Shown here: in pieces, positions 5,215-16,008 of the stretch
How the letters are laid out: the number at the start of each line of letters is the position of its first letter
Position numbering within the stretch: position 1 is the first letter of the stretch
Source of the DNA: JAYEMH01 sp034717985 [NCBI: Candidatus Ratteibacteria bacterium]
GTDB lineage: Bacteria; CAZDME01; JAYEMH01
NCBI GenBank assembly: GCA_034717985.1
Contig: JAYEMH010000036.1
Location: forward strand, 2,645-24,482
Direction: 5' to 3'
Length of the DNA: 21,838 nucleotides
Notes under the pieces: generated by a model
Told to the model about the DNA's origin: nothing
Database searches by the model: none
Seen by the model: only the letters and a program-made list of their open reading frames with translations
Program-made: the position numbers and the translations under genes

Positions 5215-7123
5215 ACGGATTAAAACCTTTCTTGGCAAAAATGGCATAAACTGTCCCGGCAATGCATCCGGTGTTACGTCCTGCCGGAGTTCGCCAGCCA
5301 TGTCCGGTATCCACATTCTGATGGGTAGAATAAGGCAGACAAATTGCCCTCTGGCCAATCCGGGTATTACTATCAATAGTTAGCTTATCCAGCTCGGCCA
5401 AAAAGAATTCTGCTTTATCTTGATAGATTTTGGCTTTTTTCAAATTGTTTTTCCGAAAATAAAAATCGCACATAATTCTAAAAGAAACCACCATCTGAGC
5501 TGTCCATTCCGAAGAAATTATCCCTCCCCGGCCAATGTGACGGGGTTTGGCAAAATCGAAACCGGTAATTTTCCCCTTGTCTCCCGAAGGGGAGGAGTAA
5601 TCAACCGTAACCTTGCAGTTTTTTTCGGCAAATTCTAAAATATCATCGGGATTCATCCCTTGTTCAGTGAGAAGAGCCGGTCCGAGAGCGGCAATTGCCC
5701 AGGAAAATGTATCGGTAGCAATAGTGGCATCGCCCCGGCCTCGTTTTAATCTTCTTTCCGCTTTTATGTAAGCATTGTTTTTTAACCAGGTTAAAACTTT
5801 CTGTGAAACCTCAAGGTATTTTTTATTTTTAGTAGCTTTATAGAGATTGTTAAAAAAGGCATAAGCATCCAAATTATGCTCGGTGCTAACCCAGTTAATC
5901 GCAGGGCCTCCTTTGATTCCTCCTTCCGGATCTTCATTTTGGAGAACAATCACCCAATCGGCAATTTCTTCGGCTAAAGGCAAATAACTCTTATCGCCGG
6001 TTTCGCTTATATGATGTAAAACAGCCAATCCCAGCCACATATTAGGCCCGCTATGAACTACATATTCAACTACATGTCCACCGCTTACATCATAGGCATT
6101 GGTAAATCCTCCATCTACTTTTTTGGCCCGATGAAGATAGAAATCAAAAATTTTCCGGGTTGATTTATAATCCTTAAACAATAAAAAGCACTGAGCTGCC
6201 AAAGCCTGGTCATAAGTAAAGGCCCAATCTTCTAAAAAGGGATCTCCCTCGTAGCTCAGAACCAAGCCGGTAGATTTGTTCTGTCTCATTTTCAGCCAGT
6301 TATACATCTTTTTTATTGATTTTTCATCTAATCCTGCTTTTCTCTCTTTTATCTCAGCCAGTTTCCTCTGAAGAAGAACTTTTCCCTCTTCAAGGTCTTT
6401 TAATTTCCTCTCTGCATTTTCTAACTTCTCATGAGCCTTTTTGAGTTCCTCTTGAAACACAACCTCATTCAGGAGCTTTTCTGTCTTTCGCGCCTTCAAA
6501 TTAGAAATCCGCCGCCGGCTCTCTTCTAATTTCCCATCCAGAACCTCTTTTAAATCGTCAAGATAAAAGATTTCCTGAGAAACCCTTGACTGCTCCTCCG
6601 ATATTTGAATCAGCCGGCCAACCAATCGCTTGTTGGTTTTTCGCAAAATCACATTAGAAGAACTTAAACCCATCAGTCCAAGAAAAAGAAAAATTATGAA
6701 GACGGCTATCGCCCGGTGAAAACAGCTTACCGCTTTGGCAAATCTTATTGGCCGGCTTACCTCGGGAAGGTCACTATTCAGGTAAGAAACTCCCAGTAGA
6801 AACTTATGCGGATAGGAATCAAGCTTTTTAAACCAGGCAACTCGCCCGAAAGTTTCTACCGGAGATTGATTGAAAGGCAGGTTGATGTATAAAAGAAGTT
6901 CCGCCTGGCCGGAGAGAGCCCTTAGAGCCCGGCGTTCCTCCAGATTGTTGACTTCTAAACAAAGCCCCCCTTTACCCACGTTTCTGGTAAAACCCTGGAT
7001 TAAACCGGTGAGGCGTTTCTGATGATCCGGAGAAACCATGTAAAATTCAACCGGCAGGACATAGGTAAGCCGGACAAATTTTCTTCTTTCCGCTCCTGAT
7101 TTCCATTCAGCATCACCTTTCAT
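5201..7123 (-). CDS. PilZ - transmembrane - coiled coil - alpha/alpha-toroid fusion protein
   Basis: A 640-residue protein with an unusual domain order. Residues about 11-116 form a PilZ domain (cyclic-di-GMP receptor): the RxxxR motif is present (R14-R18 in ERRKFVRL) and the second motif reads N48-V-G50-K-G-G-L, so the usual Ser is Gly. A membrane helix follows (about 138-155), then a long charged coiled coil (160-265). From about 275 to the end runs a helix-hairpin-rich domain resembling six-hairpin glycosidase or terpenoid-cyclase toroids, with FTYDQALAA (302-310), STEHNLDAY (413-421), SSEWTAQMV and a C-terminal GHGWRTPAGRNTGCIAG. If PilZ is cytoplasmic, the toroid is periplasmic, although both flanks of the helix are basic. 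The ATG at 7123 has AAAGGG 6 nt upstream and lies 26 nt after pyk. The enzymatic activity is unknown; the domain calls are from sequence patterns only. Confidence 0.75.
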   Translation of the reverse strand: MKGDAEWKSGAERRKFVRLTYVLPVEFYMVSPDHQKRLTGLIQGFTRNVGKGGLCLEVNNLEERRALRALSGQAELLLYINLPFNQSPVETFGRVAWFKKLDSYPHKFLLGVSYLNSDLPEVSRPIRFAKAVSCFHRAIAVFIIFLFLGLMGLSSSNVILRKTNKRLVGRLIQISEEQSRVSQEIFYLDDLKEVLDGKLEESRRRISNLKARKTEKLLNEVVFQEELKKAHEKLENAERKLKDLEEGKVLLQRKLAEIKERKAGLDEKSIKKMYNWLKMRQNKSTGLVLSYEGDPFLEDWAFTYDQALAAQCFLLFKDYKSTRKIFDFYLHRAKKVDGGFTNAYDVSGGHVVEYVVHSGPNMWLGLAVLHHISETGDKSYLPLAEEIADWVIVLQNEDPEGGIKGGPAINWVSTEHNLDAYAFFNNLYKATKNKKYLEVSQKVLTWLKNNAYIKAERRLKRGRGDATIATDTFSWAIAALGPALLTEQGMNPDDILEFAEKNCKVTVDYSSPSGDKGKITGFDFAKPRHIGRGGIISSEWTAQMVVSFRIMCDFYFRKNNLKKAKIYQDKAEFFLAELDKLTIDSNTRIGQRAICLPYSTHQNVDTGHGWRTPAGRNTGCIAGTVYAIFAKKGFNPFEIK

Positions 7124-7149
7124 TTTTTCCCTTTACGGATGTATTTATG

Positions 7150-8631
7150 TTATATTTCCCTTACTTCCAAAAGGTTGGTGGTGCCGGTTACCCCCACTGG
7201 CGCGCCGGCCGTAATCACTACCTTATCACCTTTTTTGACCAATCCTGTTTTTTCCGCCATCACCCTGGCTTTATCAAGCGTATCATCAATATTTTTTGCC
7301 CGGGTAATCTTCAAAGGAAATATTCCCCAGCTAAGCTGCAGCTCCTTCCAGGCATTCACCTCCGGGGTAATGGCAATAATTGGCGCTTGGGGACGGTAAC
7401 GACTGACCATCCGGGCGGTACTTCCGGAGGTAGTAGGAGTAATAATTGCCGCCACCTTTAAGTCAGAAGCTACCAGACAGGCAGCGTGAGAAACTGCCTC
7501 GGTTATGGAACTTTTCCGGCCTAAAAAAGGGCGCATTTCCAATATCTTTTTAGAAGAAAGCGCCTTTTCTGTTTCCACAGCAATTTTCGCCATAATTTGA
7601 ACCGCTTTTTGCGGATAGCTTCCGATGGCCGTCTCTTCTGAAAGCATTACCGCATCTGTCCCGTCTAAAATAGCATTGGCAATATCGGTAACTTCAGCCC
7701 GGGTGGGGCTTGGATTATTAACCATTGATTCTAACATCTGGGTGGCGGTAATTACCGGTTTGCCTGCTTTGTTACAGCGGTAAATAATATCTTTTTGAAC
7801 CAAAGCTACCTTTTCTAACGGTACTTCTATTCCCAAATCTCCCCGGGCAATCATAACGGCATCGGAGGCATCAATTATTCCGTTAAGATTCTCCAGGGCT
7901 TCTCTTTTTTCAATCTTGGCAATCAGTTTTACCTGCTTGTTTTTTTTCTTGATAAACTTTCTGACTTTGAGAATATCTTCGGCCGTTTTTATAAAGGAAA
8001 GCGCCGCGAAATCCACTCCTAAATCCAGACCGAAAGAAAAATATTCTCTGTCTCTGGCATTAAAATTAATCCCGGGGTGATCAACTCCAGGGAAATTAAT
8101 CCCTTTTCCTGACCGCAATTCTCCCCCGTGAATTATCAAACATATAACACCTTCTTTTCCTTCCCGTAAAACCCTTAATTTAATTAAACCATCGTTTAGA
8201 TAAACATAATTGCCTTTATCTAACACCGTCAGGAAACTTGAATCCGTCACCGGAATAACGGTCTTGTTCCCTTTTATCCCGTTAGAAAGGTTGGGAGCAG
8301 CGGCGGAAAGACACAGGGTTCTTCCTTCTTTTAAAGTAACGACTTTCTCCTTTAGCTTTCCCACCCTAACCTTAGGGCCGGGTAGATCCTGAATAAGGGC
8401 AATCGGCCAATTTAATTTCAGGGAAATCCGTTGAATTTTTTCTATCCTTCTTTTATGCTCGAGAAGCGTGCCGTGAGAAAAATTCAGGCGAAAAACATCA
8501 ACTCCTGCTTCAATTAGACGGGTAATCATTTCGGGAGAATCCGAGGCGGGACCAACGGTGGCAATAATCTTTGTCCGATTCCAGTTTTTACACAGATATT
8601 TTTTTTTAAAAAACTCTTTATTTACACCCAT
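7150..8631 (-). CDS. pyk: Pyruvate kinase
   Basis: Pyruvate kinase transfers phosphate from phosphoenolpyruvate to ADP in the last step of glycolysis. The 493 residues have all hallmarks: NRTKIIATVGPAS (18-30), RLNFSHG (48-54), DLPGPKVRVG, the active-site signature KLIAKIEKREALEN, ARGDLGIEVP, the GKPVITATQMLESM segment, PTRAEVTDIANAILDGTDAV, and a C-terminal domain with ITPTTSGSTARMVSRYRP. The N-terminus carries about 15 extra residues before the first beta strand. The ATG has GGGGGAG about 12 nt upstream. A consensus-like promoter with a 12-bp palindrome in the spacer lies about 60 nt upstream. It is the first gene of an apparent three-gene operon with the PilZ fusion and the secreted jelly-roll protein. 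Confidence 0.97.
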   Translation of the reverse strand: MGVNKEFFKKKYLCKNWNRTKIIATVGPASDSPEMITRLIEAGVDVFRLNFSHGTLLEHKRRIEKIQRISLKLNWPIALIQDLPGPKVRVGKLKEKVVTLKEGRTLCLSAAAPNLSNGIKGNKTVIPVTDSSFLTVLDKGNYVYLNDGLIKLRVLREGKEGVICLIIHGGELRSGKGINFPGVDHPGINFNARDREYFSFGLDLGVDFAALSFIKTAEDILKVRKFIKKKNKQVKLIAKIEKREALENLNGIIDASDAVMIARGDLGIEVPLEKVALVQKDIIYRCNKAGKPVITATQMLESMVNNPSPTRAEVTDIANAILDGTDAVMLSEETAIGSYPQKAVQIMAKIAVETEKALSSKKILEMRPFLGRKSSITEAVSHAACLVASDLKVAAIITPTTSGSTARMVSRYRPQAPIIAITPEVNAWKELQLSWGIFPLKITRAKNIDDTLDKARVMAEKTGLVKKGDKVVITAGAPVGVTGTTNLLEVREI

Positions 8632-8698
8632 TTAACTTAAATACTCCCCCGCAAATTTTTTGCCTTTTCCGGCTCTAATTTCTATTGCTTTATTTCCC

Positions 8699-8727
8699 AG
8701 TATAGTAATAAACCCCGGGGTTGTCAA
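8699..8727 (-). promoter_or_regulatory. Promoter of the pyk operon, with palindromic spacer
   Basis: TTGACA (8722-8727), 17 nt, TATACT (8699-8704) on the minus strand. The spacer begins with the perfect palindrome AACCCCGGGGTT (8711-8722), which touches the -35 box and could be an operator. The start site would lie about 60 nt before pyk. Confidence 0.88.
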
Positions 8728-8740
8728 GCTTTTGGTAAAA

Positions 8741-8777
8741 AATAAAAAGGCAGGGGAGTATTTCCACCCCTGCCTTT
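8741..8777 (-). terminator. Rho-independent terminator of MOMP-like gene 2
   Basis: An 11-bp perfect stem (AAAGGCAGGGG at 8746-8756 with its complement at 8767-8777) and a 10-nt loop, followed on the minus strand by a T-rich run. The pyk promoter starts just beyond it. The stem matches the terminator at 1723-1755. Confidence 0.92.
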
Positions 8778-8796
8778 AAAAGCAACCTGGATTCTC

Positions 8797-9555
8797 TTAG
8801 AAATTAATCTTCATCCCGACATTCAGCGCTGTTTCGTCAATAAATCTTCCTTCCAGATTCAAAGCAGCATTTTCCGTAAACAGATAATCAACCCCGACAA
8901 ATGCACCGACAATATCTTTACTATTAGCCCTTGTCTTGTGTATCGTTCCGTGGTCATCAATCTCCAATTTACATTCGCAATCCGAGTATTTAACCCCAAA
9001 ATAAGGGGTAAGTGCCGGTAAAGTATAGGAAATGCCTAAACTACCTTGCCATTCTCGATATCTAAATTCTCTTTTGATAACGCCGGAAATATCAGCCCCG
9101 GATTTTTTAACCGTTTCTACCCCGGGATCGTAATCCCGGTAATTCCCGCTTAGGCTAACCCGCAAAATACCATCGCCATATTCCTCGGTTTCATAAAGAA
9201 GTATCGTCGCGCCACCACCCCAGGCCAAAGCACGATCTGTTTCTAAAGTATAATCATTGGTCGTCCAGTTATCAATCTTTAAATCAGCAGTCCCTATTAA
9301 TCCGTAAACATCTATTTTCTCAATCGGGCTGATACTCACCTTGCCAAAATACCATTGCCCTTTAATCTCGGTATTAGCGCCGGATAGGTCAAAATCCCGG
9401 CCAAACAGAAAATCAGCTATTCCTTCAGCCTTAACCGGATAAGCACCGATAAGAAGAACCGGGTCGGCCGGATCTCCCACCGGGGCTGCCTGGGTGAAAT
9501 TTGTCAAATTCAGCACGAACATTAAAACCGCAGCACAAAATAAACTCCTTTTCAT
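8797..9555 (-). CDS. Chlamydia-MOMP-like outer-membrane beta-barrel protein, copy 2
   Basis: A second 252-residue MOMP-like barrel, the paralogue of 1775-2533. The signal peptide (about 1-23, ending TQA) is followed by APVGDPADPVLLIG. Shared blocks with copy 1 include IEKIDVYGLIGTA, ALAWGGGATILLYETEEYGD, YREWQ, LTPYFGVKYSDCE and the C-terminal IDETALNVGMKINF with its terminal Phe. Differences cluster where surface loops are expected, for example after the YSDCE motif (LEIDDHGTIHKTRANS against MRLHEPAANITKKTANS). The same positions match my memory of Chlamydia MOMP, but the protein is much shorter and lacks its Cys-rich region. The ATG at 9555 has AAAGGGG upstream. It is a single-gene unit with a perfect consensus promoter and a terminator, so high expression as a general porin is likely. 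Confidence 0.85.
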   Translation of the reverse strand: MKRSLFCAAVLMFVLNLTNFTQAAPVGDPADPVLLIGAYPVKAEGIADFLFGRDFDLSGANTEIKGQWYFGKVSISPIEKIDVYGLIGTADLKIDNWTTNDYTLETDRALAWGGGATILLYETEEYGDGILRVSLSGNYRDYDPGVETVKKSGADISGVIKREFRYREWQGSLGISYTLPALTPYFGVKYSDCECKLEIDDHGTIHKTRANSKDIVGAFVGVDYLFTENAALNLEGRFIDETALNVGMKINF

Positions 9556-9618
9556 TTTTTATCCCCTTTCCGTCTAAGTTGCCTTTATTCAATTTTTCGT
9601 TTTTATATTGCAATTTCA

Positions 9619-9647
9619 ATTATATTAGAGAAAAGTCCGTTTGTCAA
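9619..9647 (-). promoter_or_regulatory. Perfect consensus promoter of MOMP-like gene 2
   Basis: TTGACA (9642-9647), exactly 17 nt, TATAAT (9619-9624) on the minus strand, with a leader of about 57 nt before the ATG. Three tandem 9-mers lie 6 nt upstream of the -35 box. Confidence 0.93.
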
Positions 9648-9653
9648 GCAGAT

Positions 9654-9680
9654 ACAATGATTCCAATGATTCCAATGATT
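9654..9680 (-). repeat. Three tandem 9-bp repeats upstream of a -35 box
   Basis: On the minus strand AATCATTGG, AATCATTGG, AATCATTGT (9672-9680, 9663-9671, 9654-9662): two perfect units and one with a final mismatch. The array lies between the comF stop codon and the -35 of MOMP-like gene 2. Confidence 0.92.
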
Positions 9681-9686
9681 ACTATA

Positions 9687-10355
9687 TTAGCCAGCGCGGG
9701 CGGCCGTGAGAACCAGAACCTCTTTACTGCCTCCTTCCCTTAAAACCCTGGCACAGGCGTTAGCGGTGCTTCCGGTAGTAAAAACATCATCAATTAATAG
9801 AATTTTTTTGCCGCGAAAGATTTCAGGCTTAGCCAGATAAAAAGCCCCGGCGACATTTTTATTCCTTTCTTCCCGGCCGGCTTTGACCTGACTTGAAGAA
9901 GAGCCTTTCCTTTTTAAATTATTAACGGAAAGTTTTATATTTAAAGACATGGCCAGACGACGGGCTAAATATTCTGCCTGATTAAACCCGCGCTCCCGCA
10001 ATCGTCTTTGAGTCAGGGGAACCGGAACAAAATAGTCAACTTTTATCCAGAGGGGATTACCTTCTAAAAATTTTAGTAATAAATCGCTTAAGGGACGAGC
10101 CAGGCTGGTCTTTTTCTTATACTTGAAAAGATGAATCATTTTTTTTAAAATCCCTTCATAGATACCGGCCGCCCGAGCCTGAAAAAAAAAGATTTTAGCC
10201 AGAGCAGCCGGACCTCCAACCCGGCAGATTGCCGGAGAAAGCGGTTTAATCATCGCCAGACAATCCTGGCAAACAGGATAATCGCTTTGCTTGACCTTTT
10301 TTTCACAGATGAGGCAATATGAAGGAAAAAGAAGATTCAATAAGGTACTTAGCAT
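9687..10355 (-). CDS. comF: ComF family phosphoribosyltransferase-like protein
   Basis: ComF-type proteins have an N-terminal zinc finger and a PRTase domain; in competent bacteria they take part in DNA uptake processing, elsewhere the role is unclear. Here C14-x2-C17 and C29-x2-C32 form the zinc site. The central PVPLTQRRLRERGFNQAEYLA motif is diagnostic, and the C-terminal KILLIDDVFTTGST (about 184-197) is the PRPP-binding loop. With the ATG at 10355 the protein has 222 residues, normal for the family, and starts LSTLLNLLFPSYCLIC like other ComFs. I see no Shine-Dalgarno sequence. The frame extends to 10430, but that part is translated intergenic repeat. It lies just downstream of the rRNA operon terminator, separated by a long inverted repeat. 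Confidence 0.9.
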   Translation of the reverse strand: MLSTLLNLLFPSYCLICEKKVKQSDYPVCQDCLAMIKPLSPAICRVGGPAALAKIFFFQARAAGIYEGILKKMIHLFKYKKKTSLARPLSDLLLKFLEGNPLWIKVDYFVPVPLTQRRLRERGFNQAEYLARRLAMSLNIKLSVNNLKRKGSSSSQVKAGREERNKNVAGAFYLAKPEIFRGKKILLIDDVFTTGSTANACARVLREGGSKEVLVLTAARAG

Positions 10356-10408
10356 AGCTGAATTTGTATCTCGTTGTTCGTATCTGAGAGTGTTGAAAAT
10401 TGCAACCA

Positions 10409-10547
10409 ATACCCAAAATCCAAAACCCAAATATTACCAGATCCCAAATAATTACCAAATCCCAAATCCAAATTAGATGGGGTATAGTTGGGATTTTGAG
10501 TTTGGGATTTATTTGGTATTATTGGGAGTATTTGAGCTTGGGATTTT
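10409..10547. repeat. Long imperfect inverted repeat of CCCAAAT/ATTTGGG words
   Basis: The left arm (about 10409-10474) is built of CCCAAAT-like words, including a near-perfect tandem of 18-mers (10433-10450 and 10451-10468). The right arm (about 10487-10547) is its imperfect reverse complement (TTGGGATTT, TTTGGTATTATTGGGAG). It would fold into a hairpin of roughly 60 nt per arm between comF and the rrn terminator. No transposase is present. A similar word style appears at 16781-16985. Confidence 0.8.
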
Positions 10548-10582
10548 TGTCATTATTCAACAGTCTCTATCTGGTATTCACG

Positions 10583-10616
10583 AAAAAAATGAGGCCACAC
10601 CACCTGGCTGGCCTCA
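10583..10616 (-). terminator. Rho-independent terminator of the rRNA operon
   Basis: A perfect 8-bp stem TGAGGCCA/TGGCCTCA (10590-10597 with 10609-10616), an 11-nt loop and seven T residues on the minus strand (10583-10589), right after 5S rRNA. Confidence 0.95.
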
Positions 10617-10625
10617 CGATTTTAC

Positions 10626-10741
10626 CCTAGCGATGTCCTACTCTCCCATCTCGTTGTCAAGATAGTACCATCGGCGCAAAAGAGCTTAACTGCCGTGTTC
10701 GGAATGGGAACGGGTGTTTCCTCTTTGCTAAGATCGCTAGG
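10626..10741 (-). rRNA. rrf: 5S ribosomal RNA
   Basis: About 116 nt with the conserved core CCGTTCCCATTCCGAACACG and the closing helix CCTAGCGAT/ATCGCTAGG pairing its two ends (10626-10634 with 10733-10741). Boundaries come from this helix and may be off by a few bases. Confidence 0.95.
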
Positions 10742-10747
10742 AAATTG

Positions 10748-10780
10748 AAATATTGAAGGAGTAAAAGTGCTTTTCAAATT

Positions 10781-10790
<10 letters not shown>
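10748..10790 (-). other. 3' arm of the pre-23S processing stem
   Basis: This arm pairs with 13740-13793. It contains CTTGGCCATAAA, GAAAA, CACTTTTACTC and CTTCAATATTT (minus strand), complementary in the same order to the other side. The segment also forms the spacer between 23S and 5S. Confidence 0.85.
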
Positions 10791-13739
<2,949 letters not shown>

Positions 13740-13749
<10 letters not shown>

Positions 13750-13793
13750 AATCAGAAAATCCTTTATTCACTCTTACTCGGTCTTCAATATTT
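13740..13793 (-). other. 5' arm of the pre-23S processing stem
   Basis: On the minus strand AAATATTGAAG (13783-13793), GAGTAAGAGTG and TTTTC lead into TTTATGGTCAAG. All of them pair, with one G-U, with the arm at 10748-10790. This is the long double-stranded stem expected to be cut by RNase III when 23S is released. Confidence 0.85.
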
Positions 13794-13809
13794 AGTTACC
13801 CTATTTAAT

Positions 13810-13821
13810 TGTCAAAGAACA
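13810..13821 (-). promoter_or_regulatory. boxA-like antitermination motif before 23S
   Basis: TGTTCTTTGACA on the minus strand resembles the rrn boxA (TGCTCTTTAACA in E. coli) bound by NusB/S10. Its place upstream of 23S is the usual one. Confidence 0.65.
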
Positions 13822-13830
13822 AATCGGTTT

Positions 13831-13928
13831 TCCCGTTATCCGGTTAGCCCGTTGCCGGTTAATTAACACGTAAACAAATTGAATTTAACATTTTAAAACC
13901 AGCTAACCGGCCAACTGGATAACCGGCG
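13831..13928. repeat. Imperfect inverted repeat of CCGGTTA words in the 23S/tRNA-Ala spacer
   Basis: Arms at about 13831-13860 and 13897-13927 are imperfect reverse complements (GTTATCCGGTTAGC against GCTAACCGG...GGATAAC). The stem would sit in the rRNA transcript between tRNA-Ala and 23S and might help processing. Confidence 0.75.
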
Positions 13929-13937
13929 AACCACATC

Positions 13938-14013
13938 TGGTGGAGGTGGACGGGCTCGAACCGACGACCTCCTCCGTGCAAGGGAGGCGCTCTCCCAGCT
14001 GAGCTACACCCCC
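13938..14013 (-). tRNA. tRNA-Ala (anticodon TGC)
   Basis: 76 nt including the encoded CCA. Acceptor GGGGGTG/CACCTCC with the alanine G3-U70 pair, D arm GCTC/GAGC, anticodon stem CCTCC/GGAGG around CTTGCAC, T loop TTCGAGC. The T stem GTCGG/CCGTC has a U-U mismatch at 50-64. It is in the normal place for rrn operons, between tRNA-Ile and 23S. Confidence 0.96.
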
Positions 14014-14145
14014 AAACGAAATTTGCAAGCAAATTTCGAGTAGTTAGTAGATAGTGAATAGTATTTAGTGAATAACAAAAACATCCAAACTCAAAACTAA
14101 GAACTATTCACTATTAACTACAAATTTGGCTCTGCCAAATTTGTT
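14014..14145. repeat. Nested hairpins filling the tRNA-Ala/tRNA-Ile spacer
   Basis: Three inverted repeats: CGAAATTTGC/GCAAATTTCG (14017-14026 with 14029-14038) next to tRNA-Ala; CAAATTTGGC/GCCAAATTTG (14121-14130 with 14134-14143) next to tRNA-Ile; and, between them, a 17-bp pairing of 14041-14061 with 14104-14120 (TAGTTA...ATAGTGAATAG, one GTAG bulge). The spacer thus folds almost completely and may direct tRNA excision. Confidence 0.85.
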
Positions 14146-14222
<77 letters not shown>

Positions 14223-14316
14223 ATGAATGTTGTCTTTTTTCGGTATTTCCAGGCCCTTAACCAGAAAGATTTGGGCTCAGGGTGAACTACTTATTTACCC
14301 CAAGCCCAGAATACTT

Positions 14317-15876
<1,560 letters not shown>

Positions 15877-15879
15877 GTA

Positions 15880-15891
15880 TATCAAAGAGCT
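15880..15891 (-). promoter_or_regulatory. boxA-like motif in the rrn leader
   Basis: AGCTCTTTGATA on the minus strand, a few bases before mature 16S and just after the expected transcription start, resembles boxA of rrn leaders. It shares CTTTGA with the motif before 23S. Confidence 0.6.
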
Positions 15892-15906
15892 TTTATTGCA
15901 GAGAAA

Positions 15907-15935
15907 AGTCTATCATAAATAAAAAATGCTGTCAA
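15907..15935 (-). promoter_or_regulatory. rRNA operon promoter
   Basis: TTGACA (15930-15935), 17 nt, TAGACT (15907-15912) on the minus strand, giving a start near 15900, close to mature 16S. The leader is very short. Tandem A-rich 15-mers directly adjoin the -35 box. Confidence 0.8.
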
Positions 15936-15965
15936 GTTCTTTTTTCAGCCGTTCTTTTTTCAGCC
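15936..15965 (-). repeat. Two perfect tandem 15-bp repeats abutting the rrn -35 box
   Basis: GGCTGAAAAAAGAAC on the minus strand occurs twice without mismatch (15951-15965, 15936-15950) and touches TTGACA. The A-tract in each copy is what an UP element would need. Confidence 0.95.
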
Positions 15966-16008
15966 GGCAGAATTTTCTTTCCAACAAGAGATATCTATAA
16001 GGATATAA

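Noticed and set aside
5215-5376. Longer N-terminus for the secreted jelly-roll protein
   Set aside because: It runs through the coding region of the PilZ fusion in another frame and would bury the signal peptide.
10409-10547. Insertion sequence or MITE with target-site duplication
   Set aside because: The arms are imperfect and word-like, and I could not identify terminal direct repeats, so I list it only as an inverted repeat.
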